DNA from: Crocodylus rhombifer
Taxonomy: Eukaryota > Chordata > Crocodylia > Crocodylidae
Reading direction: 5' to 3'
NCBI GenBank assembly: GCA_038503035.1
Contig: JAVSML010025230.1
Location: 607,062 to 671,061, forward strand
Length of the DNA stretch: 64,000 nt
Positions 58,312 through 64,000 of the stretch are shown one piece after another. The translations under genes were made by a program, and so were the position numbers. The notes beneath the pieces are model-generated. The model did no database searches. It was not told the DNA's origin and saw nothing but the letters and a program-made list of their open reading frames with translations. The first letter of the stretch is position 1. Every line of letters starts with the position of its first letter.

Positions 58312-58644
58312 GGGCATTTTTACACATGTAAGTGCTGTAGCGCTGGGCACTTTGGAAAGTGCCTGGTGCTGCAACACATGCAGTTGTATAAGTGGCAACA
58401 TGCATGTCAGCCCTGAGAAAATGGTGGCGGCACACTTTTGAACTAAAACACCTTGGAGGTGCTTTAGTTCAAAAGATCACCACCACCATTTTCTGTGCCA
58501 CTCATTTTGCTGCTTATACAACTGTATGCGGCGCAATGCGTTTCAGCTCAGGTCATGTGCAGAGCAGACTCATTTAATCGAGTCTACTCCGAAGCAGCAG
58601 ATCTCCAGCATGTCGCAGGGGGAAAAGTATGTGTATAAATGCCC
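58312..58644. mobile_element. Foldback Harbinger-like MITE with AGA flanks
   Basis: The ends GGGCATTTTTACACATG and (inverted) GGGCATTTATACACATAC are terminal inverted repeats, and AGA stands on both sides (58309-58311 and 58645-58647). The middle is a hairpin of about 80-base arms around 58457: CAGTTGTATAAG, AAAATGGTGGCGG and TTTTGAACTAAA on the left pair with TTTAGTTCAAAA, CCACCACCATTTTC and CTTATACAACTG on the right. No coding content. The flanks and ends agree with those of the 3-kb Harbinger at 15034 (TCT, the complement of AGA). Confidence 0.8.
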
Positions 58645-61149
58645 AGAGAGTCCCGGGGGGAAGCAGCCTGGTCTTGCAGAATGGCGGCAGTTCTGCACTA
58701 AGAGCAAGGCTGCCAGGGCTTAAGCCTGGTGGCTCCACTCTCAGCGCAGAGCCATTGTGTCAGTTTCAGTGAGACCAGAAAGCCCCTGGGAAGTTACTTC
58801 CCTGATGCTCTTTGGTCTTGCTGCAGGTGACACAGTGGTGGGCCCACTCTGTCCGGAAGAAGCAGTGAACCATTCCTGCCCCCGCTCAACAAGCCTCTAG
58901 TAGCAAGTCACAGCTGTGCAGGTGAAAGAGAGTCAGGGAAGGATTTTCATCTTAAGGTGTAACTGCTCCACTAAGCTGAACAACACTACTCTGATTAACT
59001 TTTGTGCCACTTCCAGCACAAAGTGCAACAAGGCCTTAAGAAAAGGCAACAAGAATTTGAGATGTATAAGCAGACACAGCATGAAACAAGAAATGTGTTA
59101 AGAGTATTCTTAACTGTAAAAGGTAGTGCATTTGTTTGTTAGGAATGCTGCTGAATGGGATGGGTCCTTATCCCCATGATTCTATGTCCTACATGTTCAT
59201 ATAGACTTCTTGAAACTGTAGGGCAGAAAAAGAAAAAAAATCTCTTTCCCCCAGGATATAACAAGCAAAAATACCTTACTGAGCAGCAAAAATCAATAAG
59301 GCATGGATAATATGATGCTTCCAATTAAACAGTGTGCCTATCTGTAAATATGAAGCTTAGGTAGCATCAAAAAAAGGAAAAGAGAGGAACAGTACACTTA
59401 TCTGAATATGTTTTCAAATGATAACAAAATTTTATGCAGGAAAACCCTGTACTTATTTATGTACAATGCTGTTCCAAAAATACAGCAAAAAAAAAAAATC
59501 CTTATCATTCTTTTGGCAGACGAATATTTAACTTAGTAGTGGTATTGGTCTTAAAAGTCGTGGAGGTCTACTGGGTCATTTTCAGGATGCAGCTTGGTTC
59601 AGCTTTGTCTAAATACTCCACTTGTTTACCCACATTGGTTGGAAAGCATTTTCAGATCACTTATTACACTGCTTCTTCCATTTTGACATGTTTGTTGCAG
59701 TTCAATTTCCATTTGACTGGACTACAGCTGCAGTATGTGTAATCAGCCTGGTGTCTCTTCTACTATATATTATAACTCAGTATCATGATCTCCTTCAGTG
59801 TTCATCTCCATCCTGTTCACCCTTGTAGGCTTAGCCTTAGACTATTTCTCAAAAGATAATTCACAACCCAGTTTTCAGGTTTGTTTGCTTTATCAGTCTA
59901 GCTTCACACGAGCTATTTTCAGCATCTTCTCTCTATTGTGTATGTGCAGAAAAAATCTACCTGGTAAGAACTGTATATATTATTTATAGTGTATGTATAA
60001 GTGTATGTATTATATATCACTAAACCTGGCAAAGAATTCCAATAAATCTAGCTTTTCATCACCATGTGACAGAACTCAAACCAAATGTTATGCAATGATT
60101 TTATAAGCTAAGAAGATCCTGTTTTACAAGTACTTACTTATTACTTGCTTCAGGATAAACATACCTTTCAAACTTGGGAGCTACCATTTCTTTTCCCCTG
60201 ATTCAGTGCCCTCTTGTGAGTGTCAGTTATGATAATACAGGCTGATCATCAGGTTAGCTGTCATAAAATTAAATAATATGCACTACAGAAGGATCCAGGT
60301 GTGTAATGTGACAGTTAAATGCACTCTGCTTTCACAGTTTTGGAAGAACGGCTTTTAAGTTTTTCTCTTAATACAATCAGTTTCAAAGCACTGACTTCTA
60401 GAAAACCCGAAGCAATATGAATGTACAGACAGGGATTGTTTCTGGAGCCTAGGTATTAATATTCTCCAAAGCTAATCACAAGTCCAGTGAGTTTCAGGGA
60501 CTTTCTTGTCATATTGGTAAGGACAAAATGTTTCCCATTCACTGTTTTGACTGCACAAAATCTCCAACAACTCAGCATCACTCAGACTGACAAAGCAGAC
60601 TGTGAGATACCATACGGTTATTACTACTTTCCACCTGATACCTAGGAGAAAGCACTCACAGGAAGCCACCAGTCATGTCTAATAGCTGACAATGCATCTT
60701 CAAGCTAGGGATGCCCTCAAGCTATTTTTCATCTTTCTCATTTTGACAGCACAACTCCCATTGACATCAGAGATCCCCTACCGAATATATGGCCAATTCA
60801 CCAACTTTTAGCTCCAGAAGATAAGAGGACTTTTTAATGGAAAGGATGGGTGATGGTTCCCTCTAAAAATTTAAGCAGTTTTAAGGGGCCTAATACTAAT
60901 TTAAATATAACTTTCTGTAACCAGGTTTGAAAATGTTGTGCTTAAGTTTTTTAATGGCCTCCATAAAATATAATAAAAAGTAAAGCACAGAAAGTAGAAA
61001 TATTTCAGATCCGAAGATCAGAATGAATCTTTTGTTCATGCTCAGTCCAGTAAATAATCACAAACAGTTGTTAATCTATTCACTATACTAATAGGATCGT
61101 GGCCACTCTGGGAAAACATTGCACATAATTATAACATACAATTCTTCAC
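58645..61149. other. AT-rich non-coding stretch
   Basis: No gene supported. The plus-strand frames at 59434-59989 are hydrophobic but have no domain or splice context. A run of A is at 59489-59500. Confidence 0.4.
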
Positions 61150-61302
61150 CCCTCCTTCTCATCTATTCTCAGTCTCTTTTCTTTTTTTATCCTCTCCTTC
61201 TTCTGACTGCCAGCTGCTGGTACAGATGTCACTTCCTGCCAGATGTGTTCATAAAGGGCCTCGATTAGCATCAATCCACAGATGAGACAGCTATAGAAGT
61301 CA
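61150..61302 (-). CDS. Tentative exon of the unidentified minus-strand gene
   Basis: On the minus strand an acceptor (CTCTGGATTCTTACAG) opens a phase-2 frame of 153 bases: DFYSCLICGLMLIEALYEHI, WQEVTSVPAAGSQKKERIKK, EKRLRIDEKE. A hydrophobic helix-like first half is followed by a strongly basic and acidic second half. The donor GG|GTGAAG lies immediately before an in-frame TGA, so if the donor is not used the protein would end here. The end phase (2) matches the start of the block at 50363. I do not recognise the sequence. Alternative explanation: a terminal exon of another transcript or a chance frame. Confidence 0.35.
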
Positions 61303-61859
61303 CTGTAAGAATCCAGAGTTTGGAAGTATATAAGAGGCCTAATGAGACACCATTGCTCCTGATCAGTTTTTCTAGCCATAAAACAATTCACTACTTACAG
61401 GTGAGGACCTCATCTGCATGATTCTAAATGAAGTAAAGAGAGAAACCAAATAGCTAACTGAAAAGGTAATGCACTGGTTGATCTAAGACCCAACCCCCCA
61501 CCAAGATGAGGAGTTAAAGATGAGAGAGTTACAAAAATGCTGCATTAAACTCAGCACTTGCCTTAGCACTATGCACTTCCTAATATTAAGAACTTATTAT
61601 ATACTATATGATAAATAAGCACTTCTGCCAGCCTTTCTGTGTGGGTTTCCAATATATAAAAGACAACAGGTTTGAAAAGCATGAGCTATGTATTCACATA
61701 GCAAGGCAGCCACTTCCACAGGAGAAAATAGTCTGTTCTACCACGGACTTCCTGTGTGACCTTGTTCAGAGAGGCATGAATTTGTGCAAACTACAGTCTA
61801 CTTTGTCAGATTCATAGCATCTAACTAAGAGTATTGTCAACTTCACAGCATGCAACAAA
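61303..61859. other. Non-coding stretch
   Basis: No gene or named repeat. Confidence 0.4.
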
Positions 61860-62106
61860 ATGGGGGAAGGGGAGGGGAACGTGTGCAGGCACTAAGGTGT
61901 TGACAGCCCAGAGGTTGCAAGTTCAAGCCCATAGCAAACGCACTCACAATGAAGCCGTGTCAGATCCTAATGAATTTGCAAATTCTGCTAAATACCTTGT
62001 CACAAGGGCATGAGAAGGAAGAACGGAAAAAATAGGCTGTAGCTGTAGTCTATGAAAGCTCATACATTTCTGAACAAGTTAATCTACAAGGTGCCACTCT
62101 GCCTTG
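61860..62106 (+). repeat. tRNA-derived SINE
   Basis: A tRNA-like head with an A-box-like GCAGGCACTAAGGTGTTG (61885-61902) and a B-box GTTCAAGCC (61921-61929, matching GWTCRANNC) at normal tRNA spacing is followed by a body and the tail 'AGTCTATGAAAGCTCATACA...GTTAATCTACAAGGTGCCAC', which resembles a widespread reptile SINE/LINE tail (CTCATGAAAGCTTATGCTC...GTTAGTCTCTAAGGTGCCAC). Confidence 0.55.
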
Positions 62107-64000
62107 CCTTCTGTCCAACCTGACAATTAATAGGCAAAATACTCCAGAAAGGCACCATGTTAGATTTTGCTTTGTGCATTTGTTTTGGAACTAGTAGTAA
62201 AGAGAATCTGTATTTTGTGGGAGAGAGCCTGTGTGTGCGAGTGTATGAGAGAGAGAGAGAAATACGTATCTACTGTGACCTGCAAGATAAAGGATCTAGT
62301 TATGCTGATACTCAGTTTTAAACTGTCATGATTTCTTTAACTTCAGTGGAGTTACAACTGAATTCCAACCACAAGACACGAAAACCATACAGACAAGACT
62401 TTGTACCGTTCCTTAGAATACTGTAATAGTTCTAATAAAGGAATGAGGTGTTAAGTGTTCCCCTCCACAACATCTGAAAATACAAAAATAATTAAACTTG
62501 ATTTTTTCAAGTGTTCTGCCTCCATAATGAAGACTAATGAATTCAGCATTGAACATTTAACAACAGGTGTGTTTATATTATAAGGCCAGGCTTCATAGAC
62601 ACAAACAGCACCTGCAAAGCTTTCCTGGAGTGTACTAAAAAGGAAACGGCTTCAAAGAAACTCCTTTCTGCAACAGCTGCCTCATTAAAGAGGTAGTGCT
62701 TATATTCAGCATCTCTCAATTGAGTCCTATTGACCAGAGTATGTAATCACCTCAGAAGTACTAGCAGATTTATTCTAACAATATATGTATAACCTCCTCC
62801 AGAATCACTCTCTTATTTGGGGCTTTGGTCCACTCATGACTCACCTGTTTCTTCCTCTTCACCTGGAGGCTTCCTCATTAAACTTGTACATGACGGAGCT
62901 CCTCACCAGCAAACTCACATTGCTTTCTCCCTTCTGTTTCTGACTCTGGACGACCCACATTACAGAAAGAAATTATTGAAAAATTACGTAACATGCCTGC
63001 ATCTTCTGTGGATCACACATGCCTGACCTTCCCAGCTGGCTCCAGGAGCCAGCTGGTTCTGCTCCTCCAATCTTTGTGCAGCTGAGCAGCTGCATTTCTC
63101 ATCCAGGTTCACCTTCAGATGCATCTCCTGGAAGCTCTTTTCCCCTGGCTACAACACCTTACAGTGACCTTGCTCAGGGCTCCTAACTGACCCTGACACT
63201 TGAATCAGAAATGAAACAGCATCCCTTCCACATACTACCACAACAGCCTATACTGTTGCACTGTTCTGGTTCTATTAATCCTTCTTAATACTTACCATAT
63301 AGCAGTAATTAAAGACTCATTCAGTTCATTTATACCTAGTTTGGTTCATTTTATGCCCATTTCACACACTATTTGCTTGATTAAGTTGATTTTTGCTACA
63401 TGCCTTTATAAACTGAGTCTCAGATGAAGACTCAGGCAGAAGAACTTTCATTTCATATTTCTGTAACAGGGCTGAGCGCTCTCTGCCCTCCCCACGTCCT
63501 TTTGAAGTGACAGTCCTTCCTCCGTTTCCGCCCCACCATGTCTCCATCACAGATTCAAATGATGGTCACCTTTCCTACTTCAGAAAAGAATGCTCCTGGC
63601 CCCTGCCCCTAAAACGCAATTTGAGCCCTGTTCCAGGCATAATTTATTGGTATGATTTGAACCTTCTGCATAGACAGCTAAGTAAAGCAGCTTTCAAAAC
63701 TAAAAACAAAATAGATTAAAACACAACAGGTTTCCTGTTCTGTTTACCTAATTACAGGTAATCTACCTGAGTGTTACCATTTCACCACTCCCTCTTCTGT
63801 GTTGCTTGCTCCTGTCTGAGCCCCATAGTCTGGTCTTGCAACCTTTACCTCAGAGCACTGTCCTATACCCCAACCCCTTGTTTGTGTGCTCTACCCTTCC
63901 TGATCTCCTCCAAAAATCACCCTTTTGAGTCATGGCTTTTACCTTTCCCTGACTGACCTGATTCTTCCTCTTTATCTAGAGGTACCAAATGAGCATCCTG
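62107..64000. other. Non-coding stretch
   Basis: Contains a short (GA)n run at about 62246-62262. Possible splice-like sites at 62850 (minus-strand donor ACAG|GTGAGT) and 63470 (minus-strand acceptor CTGTTACAG) do not bracket convincing exons. Confidence 0.4.

Noticed and set aside
61860..61940. Possible functional tRNA gene
   Set aside because: A and B boxes are present but the cloverleaf stems do not close and the sequence continues into a SINE body and tail.
63362..63550. Minus-strand acceptor CTGTTACAG followed by KYEMKVLLPESSSETQFIKA
   Set aside because: The only following donor (AT|GTAGCA) is poor and the phase relation to other blocks is unknown.

Overview
The window looks like nuclear DNA from a reptile, most likely a crocodilian, with a turtle not excluded. 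The basis is the repeat content: CR1 LINEs whose 3' ends read (on the minus strand) toward 'GGTTGGAAGGGACCT' and 'AGTCCAACCCCCTGCT', Harbinger-type elements with 'GGGCRTRTCTACAC' ends, several hAT families, degenerate MIR SINE cores, and large AT-rich non-coding stretches with CpG-poor islands that are repeats rather than promoters. There is no bacterial, phage or organelle gene organisation, and almost all ORFs longer than 60 codons are chance reading frames in GC-rich repeats.

Host gene. The only non-repeat coding signal I can support is a set of short open blocks on the minus strand with splice-like borders: 61302-61150, 50363-50216, 31732-31661, 24501-24394 and 23958-23839. Their reading phases can be chained in that order, and the last ends in a stop codon with a lysine-rich tail. 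I read this as the 3' part of one unidentified gene transcribed right to left, whose introns hold nearly everything else between about 24 kb and 61 kb. The last two blocks are the best supported; the other three are tentative.

Mobile DNA, left to right. 1.4-2.8 kb: two nested DNA-transposon remnants. 4.4-4.9 kb: a MITE with 16-bp perfect terminal inverted repeats (TIRs). 9.2-9.8 kb: a solo LTR. 11.5-12.2 kb: a hAT-type element that is one large palindrome, flanked by a perfect 8-bp target duplication. 15.0-18.1 kb: a 3-kb Harbinger element that still shows both of its genes, a damaged DDE transposase on + and a Myb/SANT-like DNA-binding protein on -, in convergent orientation. 22-28 kb: MITEs. 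33.1-34.1 kb: a GC-rich foldback hAT. 34.4-38.3 kb: a minus-strand CR1 LINE interrupted by a plus-strand CR1. 38.3-41.5 kb: a hAT element with a ruined BED-finger transposase. 43.0-44.3 kb: two more CR1 pieces. 47.1-48.6 kb: a long solo LTR containing an assembly gap in a short tandem repeat. 57.2-58.6 kb: a cluster of MITEs. 61.9-62.1 kb: a tRNA-like SINE.

The most informative relationships are within the window. The palindromic element at 11.5 kb, the transposase-bearing hAT at 38.3 kb and a fragment at 45.3 kb share the same terminus, so autonomous and non-autonomous relatives sit together. Two Harbinger-type elements carry the same TCT/AGA 3-bp flanks. I found no undescribed biological system; the strongest leads are the unidentified gene and the palindromic transposon derivatives.
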